Assembly: GCF_001307275.1 (NCBI RefSeq)
Contig: NZ_CP012831.1
Span: 434,001-498,000 of the forward strand
Length of the DNA: 64,000 nucleotides
Direction: 5' to 3'
From: Pseudomonas fluorescens
GTDB lineage: Bacteria > Pseudomonadota > Gammaproteobacteria > Pseudomonadales > Pseudomonadaceae
Shown: positions 25,769 through 33,082 of the stretch, one piece after another
Layout of the letters: each line of letters opens with the position of its first letter
Numbering within the stretch: position 1 is the first letter of the stretch
Notes under the pieces: model-generated
Told to the model about the DNA's origin: nothing
Seen by the model: the letters and a program-made list of their open reading frames with translations, nothing else
Databases searched by the model: none
Made by a program: the position numbers and the translations under genes

Positions 25769-26055
25769 GCACCTACAAACTTGTCTGCCCTCACTGCCTG
25801 GGCCGCATGCGCATCCGCACCAGCGAAGGCACACACATTTTCCTGCGGGTGGCCTACCTGCAATGCACCAACGAAGCCTGCGGCTGGTCGGTGCGGGCGG
25901 AGTTCGAAATGACTCATGAAATGAGCCCAAGCGGCATGGCGAACCCCGCCGTCAAGCTGCCCATCGCTGACATTGTCCTACGCCGTGCCGCGATGAAGTC
26001 CGCCAACGATCAACCCGACCTGCTCGACCAAATGGAAATGGAGTGTGCGCAATGA
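25765..26055 (+). CDS. ogr: Ogr/Delta-like zinc finger late transcription activator
   Basis: The 96-residue protein has the spacing that defines Ogr/Delta proteins: Cys8-x2-Cys11-x22-Cys34-x4-Cys39. These proteins bind dyads at P2-family late promoters and contact RNA polymerase alpha. The three TGTA-N11-TACA boxes upstream of O, V and FI are the likely targets. It starts with GTG overlapping the previous TGA. In P2 the gene follows D; here it sits in the early operon, which would place late activation under early control. Confidence 0.88.
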   Translation: MSTYKLVCPHCLGRMRIRTSEGTHIFLRVAYLQCTNEACGWSVRAEFEMTHEMSPSGMANPAVKLPIADIVLRRAAMKSANDQPDLLDQMEMECAQ

Positions 26056-26423
26056 ACCATGAACAGCTTGACCACGATTACCGCAGCAGCATGCAACGTG
26101 CCGCATTCGCTTATCTGGAACGGCACGAAGCGCAGCACCTGGTGGATTCGGACCTGCTGTATGAAAACTGCGTCCGGCACATGACCACCGCATTGGAAGT
26201 ACCAGTTTTCATGGCGCAGCAACTGGTGCACAACGCCTGGACTGAATTGCAGATCATCAACCAACGCAAGTGGATCGGCGTGGACTGGGGCTCCAGCCCT
26301 GGCAGCACCGTCGTGCATTTGATCGACACCCGGGCGGACCTTCGCTACCCGGTCCCGGCAAGGCTGCTACCACAGACGATGCTGGCCCAGCGCGATGCCG
26401 CGCTGAAGCAACAACCTCAGTAA
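26052..26423 (+). CDS. hypothetical phage protein
   Basis: A 123-residue soluble protein is coupled to the zinc finger gene by ATGA overlap. It shows no motif I know; composition is helical in the N-terminal half (YRSSMQRAAFAYLERHEAQHL). The shape and position suggest an early phage gene of unknown function. Confidence 0.7.
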   Translation: MNHEQLDHDYRSSMQRAAFAYLERHEAQHLVDSDLLYENCVRHMTTALEVPVFMAQQLVHNAWTELQIINQRKWIGVDWGSSPGSTVVHLIDTRADLRYPVPARLLPQTMLAQRDAALKQQPQ

Positions 26424-26498
26424 CCCCCTTTTAAACAACCCGCCCTACCCCGCTTCCCGTGGGTTTGGGTGAGCTTTGCCCGAAATCCGAGGTGGACC

Positions 26499-26732
26499 AT
26501 GGAAATCGACGTCGCCATCACCGCAAAACTGCCCCGCGAAGAGGCCGAAGCGCTGCTCCAGGCGCTACGGAATCAGTACGCCCAGCAGTTTAACGAGCAT
26601 TGGTACGACGACCGCTTTCGCATGATCCCCGAGGGTTTACGGCATGGCTCGTTGCTCGCGGCCTTCCCGGTAATGGCCGCGCAAAAACGCCTGATTGGCG
26701 CCCTTAAACACAGTCTCGGCGAAGTGAAATAA
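26499..26732 (+). CDS. hypothetical phage protein
   Basis: A 77-residue protein starts at ATG 26499 behind a GAGG Shine-Dalgarno (GAGGTGGACC). It begins MEIDVAITAKLPREEAEALLQAL. No known domain is visible. It lies 6 bp before the primase gene, so it is likely translated from the same message. Confidence 0.65.
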   Translation: MEIDVAITAKLPREEAEALLQALRNQYAQQFNEHWYDDRFRMIPEGLRHGSLLAAFPVMAAQKRLIGALKHSLGEVK

Positions 26733-26738
26733 GCCCCG

Positions 26739-29591
26739 ATGAATAAGCGACTCGTCCCCACCCATGGCGCAAAGGCTTTTGTACGCGAGCCCATGGAGCA
26801 CAAGCTGCGCGCCGACGTGCTTCAGCGCCTTGAGTCAGATTACGGCCTGCAACATATGGCCGGCACGCATTACATGCGCAAGGGTACTTGCCCACAGTGC
26901 AATCAGAAGCGCCTGTTTTCTCGTCACGATGAACCGTGGTTTATCCGCTGCGGCCGCGAGGAAAAGTGTCGGTACCAGGCCCCGGTAAAGGAGCTGTACC
27001 CCGACCTGTTTGACGATTGGAGCAAGCGTGCGCCAGCCACCAATGACCAGCCAACCGCCACCGCAAAGGCGTACCTGACCTTTGCTCGCGGCTTCCGCCT
27101 GGAACTGATTGAAGGTTGGTACACCCAGGAAAGTTATTTTGACCGCGACCTAAATATCGGCTCGGCCACGGTGCGGTTCCCTCTCGAACATGGCGGTTAT
27201 TGGGAACGCCTGATTGACCAGCCCTCGCGCTTTGGTAAGAAGAAAGCCCGTTTCCAACCCAAGCAAAGCTACAAGGGCTACTGGTGGTGCCCACCTTGTG
27301 TTGATGTTCTTCAGGTTGATGAACTGTGGATTGTCGAAGGCATTTTCGACGCCATAGCGCTCATCCATAACGGCATTTCTGCGGTCGCCGCGCTGTCCTC
27401 GAATGCATTCCCTGAAGAATCGCTCAAGACATTGATCGCGGACTGTGAAGGAAAGCCGCCCAAGTTGGTTTGGGCATTGGACAACGAGCCTGGCGCGCAG
27501 AAATACACCCGCTCATGGGTCAAGCAAGCCCGGGAGTTGGGCTTTTTTTGCGAGGCTGCCCAGATCCTGCAGCCCGATAACCGCAAGGTCGATTGGAATG
27601 ACCTGCATCAGCGCTGGGCTTTTTTGGACGATGACGAGGCACGAGCGCAGCGAATTGAAAAAGACCTCAAAGAAGCCAGGCACCAGGGCGCGCTGCTGAT
27701 TGCCGAAAGCGCCAGCGACAAGGCCCTGCTCATGTACCAGTGGCGCGAGCGGGAGGAGTTCCACTTCTGCTTCGACTCGCGCTTGTACTGGTGGAAGCTG
27801 GACATTTCCAAATTCAACAGTGCCAAACAGGCGCTTGATGACAGCGACAAACAGGAAGACCAACTGCTCAACGAAAAGGCCATTCGCGAAAAGGCACTGC
27901 GCATGTCTGGCTGCGTTGTCGAGATCGCGAATTGCTACCCCAAGGCACTGTATTTCCAGCGCAACGAGATAACCGACGAGTCCTGGTATTTCTTCCGCGT
28001 CGATTTCCCACACGACGGCGGCTCAGTGAAAAACACCTTCACCGGCGGCCAGGTCGCTGCTGCCAGTGAGTTCAAGAAAAGGCTTCTTGGCATGGGCGCC
28101 GGGGCCGTGTTCACCGGCAGCGGACAGCAGCTGGACAAAATCATGAAAGACCAACTGTTCGGCATTAAAACCGTTCAGACCATCGACTACGTCGGCTACA
28201 GCCGGGAGTACGGCTGCTACGTGTTCAACGATGTAGCCGTTCGCGAAGGGCAACTGATCACCATCAACGAAGAAGAGTTTTTCGAAATGGGCAAGCTGAA
28301 ACTCAAGAGCTTGCAGAAAGGGGTAAAAATCCAATTAACCAAGGATGCCAAAAACTACGACCCGCGCTGGCTGGATCTGCTGTGGCAATGCTTCGGTACG
28401 CAGGGAATCGTCGCCCTGACGTTTTGGTTCGGCTCGCTGTTTGCTGAGCAAATCCGTCATCGCTACCAGTCGTTCCCCTTTCTTGAGGCCACCGGTGAAG
28501 CCGGCGCCGGCAAGACGACCTTGCTGACGTTGTTATGGAAGCTACTCGGCCGTGATGGGTATGAGGGCTTTGACCCTTCCAAATCCACCAAGGCCGGCCG
28601 CAGCCGCTTGATGGGCCAGGTGTCTGGCATGCCTATCGTGTTGCTGGAATCCGACCGAAGCGGCGAAGACAAGGCGCACTCCAAAACTTTCGAATGGGAT
28701 GAACTGAAGGACTATTACGGCGGCGGCACCCTGGCGACCAAAGGGGTTAAAACCGCCGGCAACGAGACATATGAGCCACCCTTTCGAGGAACGATCGCCA
28801 TCAGCCAGAACGCGCCGGTAGTGGCCTCCGAAGCGATCATGACCCGGATCGTCAAACTGCACTTCGTGCGACCGAACGTAACCCCGGAGAGCCGCGCTGC
28901 TGCGGACTTACTCAACGCCTTGGAAGGCGCGACGCTGAGCAACTTCGTGTTGCAGGCCGTGCGCAAAGAAGCCGAGGTCATGGATCTGTTTGCACAGCGC
29001 CTGCCCGGCTACGAAGCGAAACTGCGCTGCCTGCACTCGCACTGCTTCGCTTGCGATACCCCTTTCAAAGACGAGCAAAGCGACTGTGCCCATTGCGGCA
29101 ACAAGCTACGCGGTTACATCCGTGTCGAGCGTATCAACAAGAACCACGCCCAACTGCTCGCGTTGCTCGACTGCCTGCGGATGGTGGTTTCGCTCACCGA
29201 TGCGCAGATCAGCAACACCCGCACCCAGATCATTCGCATGGCGATAGAGCGCCAGGCCTCCATCAGTTCTGATCATCCGGTCGTGGCCGAATTTTGGGAG
29301 GTATACGAATACCTCGAAAGCCTTGACGCCGATGGGCCCGTGGTCAACCACAGCAAGAAAGACAACATCATCGCCATCAACCTCAACGACTTCGTGAAGT
29401 GCGCCGCCGAGCATCGCCAAAAAATTGCCGATGTCAGCGAGCTGCGCGAGCGGCTGAAGGACTCCCGCTCTCGAAAGCTGATCGACATCAACAAGGCAAC
29501 GGACAGCGCGGTACGGGCTTACCAGGCCAAGCACAGCAACGCGGTCATCACCAAGCAGCCCATCGTGAAGTGTTGGCACTTCCAGGCTTGA
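26739..29591 (+). CDS. phage replication protein: zinc-binding TOPRIM primase fused to a helicase-like ATPase
   Basis: The 950-residue protein has an N-terminal zinc site (CPQCNQKRLF ... CGREEKC, about residues 50-77) and a TOPRIM primase fold (ELWIVEGIFDAIAL with the catalytic Glu, then KLVWALDNEPG, about 195-260). A P-loop ATPase has Walker A GEAGAGKTTLL near residue 590 and an acidic Walker B-like VLLESDRS. A second Cys4 zinc ribbon lies near 768-788 (CFACDTPF ... CAHC). It probably primes and unwinds phage DNA, replacing the rolling-circle gpA of P2. This means replication here is theta-like or host-dependent in another way (inference). Confidence 0.88.
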   Translation: MNKRLVPTHGAKAFVREPMEHKLRADVLQRLESDYGLQHMAGTHYMRKGTCPQCNQKRLFSRHDEPWFIRCGREEKCRYQAPVKELYPDLFDDWSKRAPATNDQPTATAKAYLTFARGFRLELIEGWYTQESYFDRDLNIGSATVRFPLEHGGYWERLIDQPSRFGKKKARFQPKQSYKGYWWCPPCVDVLQVDELWIVEGIFDAIALIHNGISAVAALSSNAFPEESLKTLIADCEGKPPKLVWALDNEPGAQKYTRSWVKQARELGFFCEAAQILQPDNRKVDWNDLHQRWAFLDDDEARAQRIEKDLKEARHQGALLIAESASDKALLMYQWREREEFHFCFDSRLYWWKLDISKFNSAKQALDDSDKQEDQLLNEKAIREKALRMSGCVVEIANCYPKALYFQRNEITDESWYFFRVDFPHDGGSVKNTFTGGQVAAASEFKKRLLGMGAGAVFTGSGQQLDKIMKDQLFGIKTVQTIDYVGYSREYGCYVFNDVAVREGQLITINEEEFFEMGKLKLKSLQKGVKIQLTKDAKNYDPRWLDLLWQCFGTQGIVALTFWFGSLFAEQIRHRYQSFPFLEATGEAGAGKTTLLTLLWKLLGRDGYEGFDPSKSTKAGRSRLMGQVSGMPIVLLESDRSGEDKAHSKTFEWDELKDYYGGGTLATKGVKTAGNETYEPPFRGTIAISQNAPVVASEAIMTRIVKLHFVRPNVTPESRAAADLLNALEGATLSNFVLQAVRKEAEVMDLFAQRLPGYEAKLRCLHSHCFACDTPFKDEQSDCAHCGNKLRGYIRVERINKNHAQLLALLDCLRMVVSLTDAQISNTRTQIIRMAIERQASISSDHPVVAEFWEVYEYLESLDADGPVVNHSKKDNIIAINLNDFVKCAAEHRQKIADVSELRERLKDSRSRKLIDINKATDSAVRAYQAKHSNAVITKQPIVKCWHFQA

Positions 29592-29611
29592 CCAATCAAC
29601 AGCACATACAC

Positions 29612-29651
29612 CAGGCGCGGCAACGCCTGCCACTCAAGGAGAAGCACCATG
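29612..29651 (+). promoter_or_regulatory. CGGCAA-loop hairpin leader, copy 1
   Basis: The stem CAGGCG/CGCCTG (29612-29617 and 29624-29629) encloses the loop CGGCAA. AAGGAGAAGCACC and the ATG at 29649 follow. The same loop and the same start context recur before the genes at 30248 and 30787 with different but paired stems. Confidence 0.65.
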
Positions 29652-29987
29652 CACAACAAAACGCTCAAAGATGCCTTTGACGAGTTGTTCCAGTACCAGG
29701 CCGAGCGTCCGGCCATCCGCAAAGCCGGCGTCGAGGCGCTGGTTCGCTTGCTGCCAGTCGCCCAGCGCGACACCGGGCAAAGCGGGGTCATCGGCCGCTT
29801 CCTGCTCGGTTTGTACAACGGCCCCGCACATCCATTTGACCTGACCGAGCTGCGCCGTCTCGACGCGGGACTGTTCGACGACTGCATTGCCGTCCTTCGA
29901 CTGGATAACAGCCCCGAGCAAGAGGTTCACACCTACTTCCCAGACGGCGATGCGATCTGGCAGGACCTGCGTAGGGCCTGGGCATGA
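29649..29987 (+). CDS. conserved hypothetical phage protein
   Basis: The 112-residue soluble protein has the recognisable block VIGRFLLGLYNGPAHPFDLTELRRLD, which I have seen only in uncharacterised Pseudomonas prophage proteins. It is translated from the CGGCAA-hairpin leader. Its stop overlaps the next start (ATGA). Function unknown. Confidence 0.7.
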   Translation: MHNKTLKDAFDELFQYQAERPAIRKAGVEALVRLLPVAQRDTGQSGVIGRFLLGLYNGPAHPFDLTELRRLDAGLFDDCIAVLRLDNSPEQEVHTYFPDGDAIWQDLRRAWA

Positions 29988-30190
29988 AGTGGGCAGTGAA
30001 ACGCAACAGAGACGGGCAAGTGCAGCAGAACTGCTGGATCACCGACAACGGCTACACCGTGGCCGAGTGCCGGTTGCCTGAAGCGCGGTACCCCATCACT
30101 CGCCCAGGCGCCGACCTGCCTTTCGCTTATGCGAAAGACCGGGACGAAGTCATAGCGATCATCAAGCAAGACCAGGCCAGAACGGCCTAA
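29984..30190 (+). CDS. hypothetical phage protein
   Basis: This 68-residue protein is basic at the N-terminus (MKWAVKRNRDGQVQQNCWIT) and is coupled to the upstream gene by a 4-bp overlap. No domain is recognised. Confidence 0.6.
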   Translation: MKWAVKRNRDGQVQQNCWITDNGYTVAECRLPEARYPITRPGADLPFAYAKDRDEVIAIIKQDQARTA

Positions 30191-30195
30191 AAGAC

Positions 30196-30250
30196 GGTGT
30201 CGGGGAGCGGCAACTCCCCGACACCTACCACCAAAGGGAGAAGCACCATG
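30196..30250 (+). promoter_or_regulatory. CGGCAA-loop hairpin leader, copy 2
   Basis: A perfect 12-bp stem (GGTGTCGGGGAG at 30196-30207, CTCCCCGACACC at 30214-30225) encloses the loop CGGCAA. It is followed after 22 nt by the ATG at 30248 within GGGAGAAGCACCATGCAA. Confidence 0.7.
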
Positions 30251-30511
30251 CAAGTGAATCAAACCCAAGGTAGCGCCGCAGAGGCTACCACACCCCCGCT
30301 GAGTATCGGCGACACAGTCAGCTATGTGGCAATCAGTGGCGGCGGTCGCAGCTATCGCTTCAGTGCTCGCAAAGCTGTGATTGAAGAGATCAACGGTGAC
30401 GTAGCCACGTTGCGTAGCGCCAATGGACGCACCACCACCCAGCCGCTGAGCAAATTGACACCGGACGGTCAACCCAACGCCCTGACAAGCATGCTCATGG
30501 GAGGGCGATGA
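30248..30511 (+). CDS. hypothetical phage protein
   Basis: The 87-residue protein (MQVNQTQGSAAEATTPPLSIGD) has an SH3/KOW-like beta pattern in the middle (GDTVSYVAISGGGRSYRFSARKAVIEEINGDVATLRSANGR). It is preceded by the second copy of the CGGCAA-hairpin leader. Its stop overlaps the next start. Function unknown. Confidence 0.68.
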   Translation: MQVNQTQGSAAEATTPPLSIGDTVSYVAISGGGRSYRFSARKAVIEEINGDVATLRSANGRTTTQPLSKLTPDGQPNALTSMLMGGR

Positions 30512-30726
30512 CTATGGCTACCAGCCCAGGGCGGACACGGCCAGCCATGGCAAGTCAACGCCTCGACCTCCCTAGCCGTTGTGATATCTGTGGCAAAGCG
30601 CGTTCCACCCGCAAGCACCAGGCCTGTAGCCGCATTCGCCAGAAACGCAAATCGCTGGAGTGGGCCGCTCTTATGGCCGAGCGGGAAGCGATCAGACAAA
30701 ACAAAACGCGTCGATACGCACGCTGA
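30508..30726 (+). CDS. small basic protein with a CxxC motif
   Basis: The 72-residue protein is rich in Arg and Lys with one zinc-knuckle-like CDICGKARSTRKHQAC. It overlaps the upstream gene by 4 bp (ATGA). It might bind nucleic acid, but this is only a composition argument. Confidence 0.6.
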   Translation: MTMATSPGRTRPAMASQRLDLPSRCDICGKARSTRKHQACSRIRQKRKSLEWAALMAEREAIRQNKTRRYAR

Positions 30727-30744
30727 TAATCAAAAAGGCGGAAC

Positions 30745-30789
30745 GGGGGAGCGGCAACTCCCCCACCGCTGACAAGGAGAAGCACCATG
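30745..30789 (+). promoter_or_regulatory. CGGCAA-loop hairpin leader, copy 3
   Basis: A 7-bp stem (GGGGGAG at 30745-30751, CTCCCCC at 30758-30764) has the loop CGGCAA. The ATG at 30787 follows after 22 nt in GGAGAAGCACCATGCAA. The base pair next to the shared GGGGAG stem is changed on both sides relative to copy 2, which keeps the pairing. Confidence 0.7.
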
Positions 30790-31332
30790 CAAGCACAAAT
30801 GCCCCGTGGAGGCGATGCGAAGGTCCAGGCCAAGCTACGCAAGCTGATGGCTCTCGCAGAGCGTGGCGAAGGCGGCGAGAAGGAAAATGCACAACGCATG
30901 CTGGATAACTTATTAGCGCGTCACGGCTTAACCATCGACGACTTAAACGACGAGTGCCGAGAAATCCGCTGGTTTCCGATTTTGAATGTGTACGACCGTA
31001 AACTCGCGGCACAGATCATGTCCAAGGTCTGCGATACATGCACACCTGGCCTGTATACCAGCAAGAGCCGACCAAAGAAGGTCGGCGTGGAAGTTACACC
31101 GGCTGAGGCAATTGAGTTTGAGCTTCACTACGACGCCTTGCGAAACGCACTGGCCGCGCACTTCGACGAGGCCTTCTCCGCATTTATACAGGCCAACCGA
31201 TTGTTCCCCACGACACCATCAGGCAATAGGGACATGGCGCTGAGTGAAAGCGATATGCGGGTCGTCGCTATGGCTTCAGCGATAAGACCAACACCTGTCC
31301 GCCCCCGCCTTGAACGGAAGGAGAACGTATGA
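30787..31332 (+). CDS. DUF2786-domain protein
   Basis: The 181-residue protein has an N-terminal DUF2786 domain (about residues 12-55, KLRKLMALAERGEGGEKENAQRMLDNLLARHGLTIDDL) seen in many phage and mobile-element proteins of unknown role, and a C-terminal half without a known fold. It is preceded by the third CGGCAA-hairpin leader and overlaps the next start. Confidence 0.8.
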   Translation: MQAQMPRGGDAKVQAKLRKLMALAERGEGGEKENAQRMLDNLLARHGLTIDDLNDECREIRWFPILNVYDRKLAAQIMSKVCDTCTPGLYTSKSRPKKVGVEVTPAEAIEFELHYDALRNALAAHFDEAFSAFIQANRLFPTTPSGNRDMALSESDMRVVAMASAIRPTPVRPRLERKENV

Positions 31333-31580
31333 CAGTCCTCCTGCTTTTGTACTTATGCAGCGACGCAACTCGTACTGACTGCCAGGTTCTGCCGGCTCAA
31401 ACCTGGCATGGGCCGAATGCCTATGAGCAATGCGTCGGCGCGTTGCCAAGGCTCACCCAGGCACTGAGCGCAGCGAATCGGAACAGGCACAGGTTCATTT
31501 GCGAGATTCAGCCGGACGAGGCACAACCTGCAGGACGTACCGCCCGGCCGACGCTCATTCATCAATCGTTTCGAATGTGA
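31329..31580 (+). CDS. hypothetical phage protein
   Basis: The 83-residue product begins with a hydrophobic stretch (MTVLLLLYLCS) too short to be a clear signal peptide and contains four Cys. The start overlaps the DUF2786 TGA, and GGAAGGAG lies upstream. No domain is recognised. Confidence 0.55.
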   Translation: MTVLLLLYLCSDATRTDCQVLPAQTWHGPNAYEQCVGALPRLTQALSAANRNRHRFICEIQPDEAQPAGRTARPTLIHQSFRM

Positions 31581-31588
31581 GGGACATC

Positions 31589-31864
31589 ATGAACACAGCC
31601 TTTATCCTGATGGCCCAATACAACGGCCAAGCTATTATCTCGCTGGAGCAGGTTTGCCGGGACTACTTCACGCACCTGACGCCTGACATGTTTCAACGCA
31701 AGGTGATGAGCGGGCAGATCAAGATCCCCATCACCCGCCTGGAACGCAGCCAGAAGTCGGCCAAGGGGATCCACATCACCGACCTGGCTGCTTACCTCGA
31801 TCTACAGCGCGCAGCCGCGGTTAAAGAGAACAGCCAGCTCAACGGGTTAAAACACGCCTTTTAA
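31589..31864 (+). CDS. PrtN-family transcription regulator
   Basis: The 91-residue protein is a clear relative of the pyocin activator PrtN: MNTAFILMAQYNGQAIISLEQVCRDYFTHLTPDMFQRKVMSG, then SAKGIHITDLAAYLD. PrtN proteins activate pyocin and prophage genes in Pseudomonas. In a prophage next to int it could instead act as the directionality factor or an excision regulator. GAGGG lies 6 bp before the ATG. Its 3' end overlaps the integrase 3' end by 26 bp on the opposite strand. Confidence 0.88.
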   Translation: MNTAFILMAQYNGQAIISLEQVCRDYFTHLTPDMFQRKVMSGQIKIPITRLERSQKSAKGIHITDLAAYLDLQRAAAVKENSQLNGLKHAF

Positions 31865-32990
31865 GCCACTTCATTGATGCGGCGCCCAGTTGTACGGGCG
31901 CCCTCAATATCTCTTCGTGCCATTCCCACCCTATGTAGCGGTCACCTTTACCGCGTAGGTGTGTGTAGCGCCTAAGCGAATTCCAGTCCCGATGCCCCGA
32001 AACGCTCGCCACCCGAGGGATATCCCAGTCCATTTCGAACAGCCGGCTTACACCTTCGTGACGGAGGTCATGGAAGTGCAGATCTTGGATATTCAGGAGC
32101 TTGCAGGCCTTCGCCCAGGACGTGGAGATTGATTCAGGGCTGTAGGGGAAAATATCTTCGCCGGCGCGGGGCATGGTCTGGAGGATCTTCCAAGCCTCGT
32201 CGGGCAGGTAGCACCACACATCGTTGCCGATCTTCTGGCCTGGGTTCTTCATGTCGCGTACCAGCACTCGCTGGCCGGGCTCGTCGAGGTCGTCCCAGCG
32301 AATCCGGGTGATTTCGTCGAGACGGCGCGTCGAGAACAGTGCAAAGCCCACAACTTTCATCATGTTGATGATGCTTCGGCGCCGGGCCTGCATGTCCTGA
32401 TAATGCTTCATGAGCTTCCCCAGCTCATCCAGCGTGGGGCGACGGTCACGCTCGCGGCTCTTCAAGTTGTAGCCGAGCTTGCGAAGTACGCGCCGTGCGC
32501 CGCCCATCGCCATCGGGTCAAGCTGATAACCCCAAGCGTCCTTGCCGATGGAAAGCACGGCGCCGAGGTGCGCCAGGTCGTTGCCAGCGGTCTGCGCCTG
32601 GACGCCCCCACCTTCGGGGCTCATCCGCCATAGCGCGTAATCGACCAGGCATTGGGTATTGATCTGGGTATCGGCCAACTTGCCCAGGTACGTTTCGCCG
32701 ACGGCCGTAAGGGTTGCGCGTTTGGTTTTGCCCAGCGGCCGGGCTTTCTCAACCTCGATCAGGTACTGGTCAATCATTTCTTTGAGCGTGGCGCTTTTGC
32801 GGTTCGCCCGCTCAATCGCACCAGGCTCATCCAGTTCGGACTCACGTTTGCGCGCCCAAGCTTGCGCCGCCTGTTTCCGGGCGAAGGTCTGGCTCTCTTG
32901 GTAGACTGTCACCTTGTCGCGGTTGATGCGGATCTGAGCTGTGTAGCTGATGGTGCCGTCGGCCTTTTTGCGTGATCTGATCGTTGCCAT
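31839..32990 (-). CDS. int: tyrosine recombinase integrase targeting dusA
   Basis: The 383-residue integrase begins MATIRSRKKADGTISYTAQIR. It has an N-terminal arm-binding/SAM-like part and a C-terminal catalytic domain with the RHRY set: Arg in TRRLDEITRIRWDD, His-x-x-Arg in FHDLRHEGVSRL, then SGHRDWNSLRRYTHL with the Tyr nucleophile. Its promoter faces dusA, and it matches the known group of integrases that insert elements into the 5' end of dusA. The frame is open upstream to 33113, but the ATG at 32990 gives the family N-terminus. Confidence 0.95.
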   Translation of the reverse strand: MATIRSRKKADGTISYTAQIRINRDKVTVYQESQTFARKQAAQAWARKRESELDEPGAIERANRKSATLKEMIDQYLIEVEKARPLGKTKRATLTAVGETYLGKLADTQINTQCLVDYALWRMSPEGGGVQAQTAGNDLAHLGAVLSIGKDAWGYQLDPMAMGGARRVLRKLGYNLKSRERDRRPTLDELGKLMKHYQDMQARRRSIINMMKVVGFALFSTRRLDEITRIRWDDLDEPGQRVLVRDMKNPGQKIGNDVWCYLPDEAWKILQTMPRAGEDIFPYSPESISTSWAKACKLLNIQDLHFHDLRHEGVSRLFEMDWDIPRVASVSGHRDWNSLRRYTHLRGKGDRYIGWEWHEEILRAPVQLGAASMKWLKRRVLTR

Positions 32991-33013
32991 GAGAATTGGT
33001 ACACGTTCTGATT

Positions 33014-33036
33014 CGGTTGGTACATTGTACCAACCG
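33014..33036. promoter_or_regulatory. 10-bp inverted repeat at the int-dusA junction
   Basis: The arms CGGTTGGTAC (33014-33023) and GTACCAACCG (33027-33036) are perfect and separated by ATT. Further TTGGTA half-sites flank it, for example at 32996-33003 and 33038-33043. It lies between the integrase start and dusA, so it is probably an arm-type or regulator site that controls int or excision. Confidence 0.65.
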
Positions 33037-33082
33037 ATTGGTAAAAACGCCCCAAAACCCCCGAAAATCGGTACGAAACACG

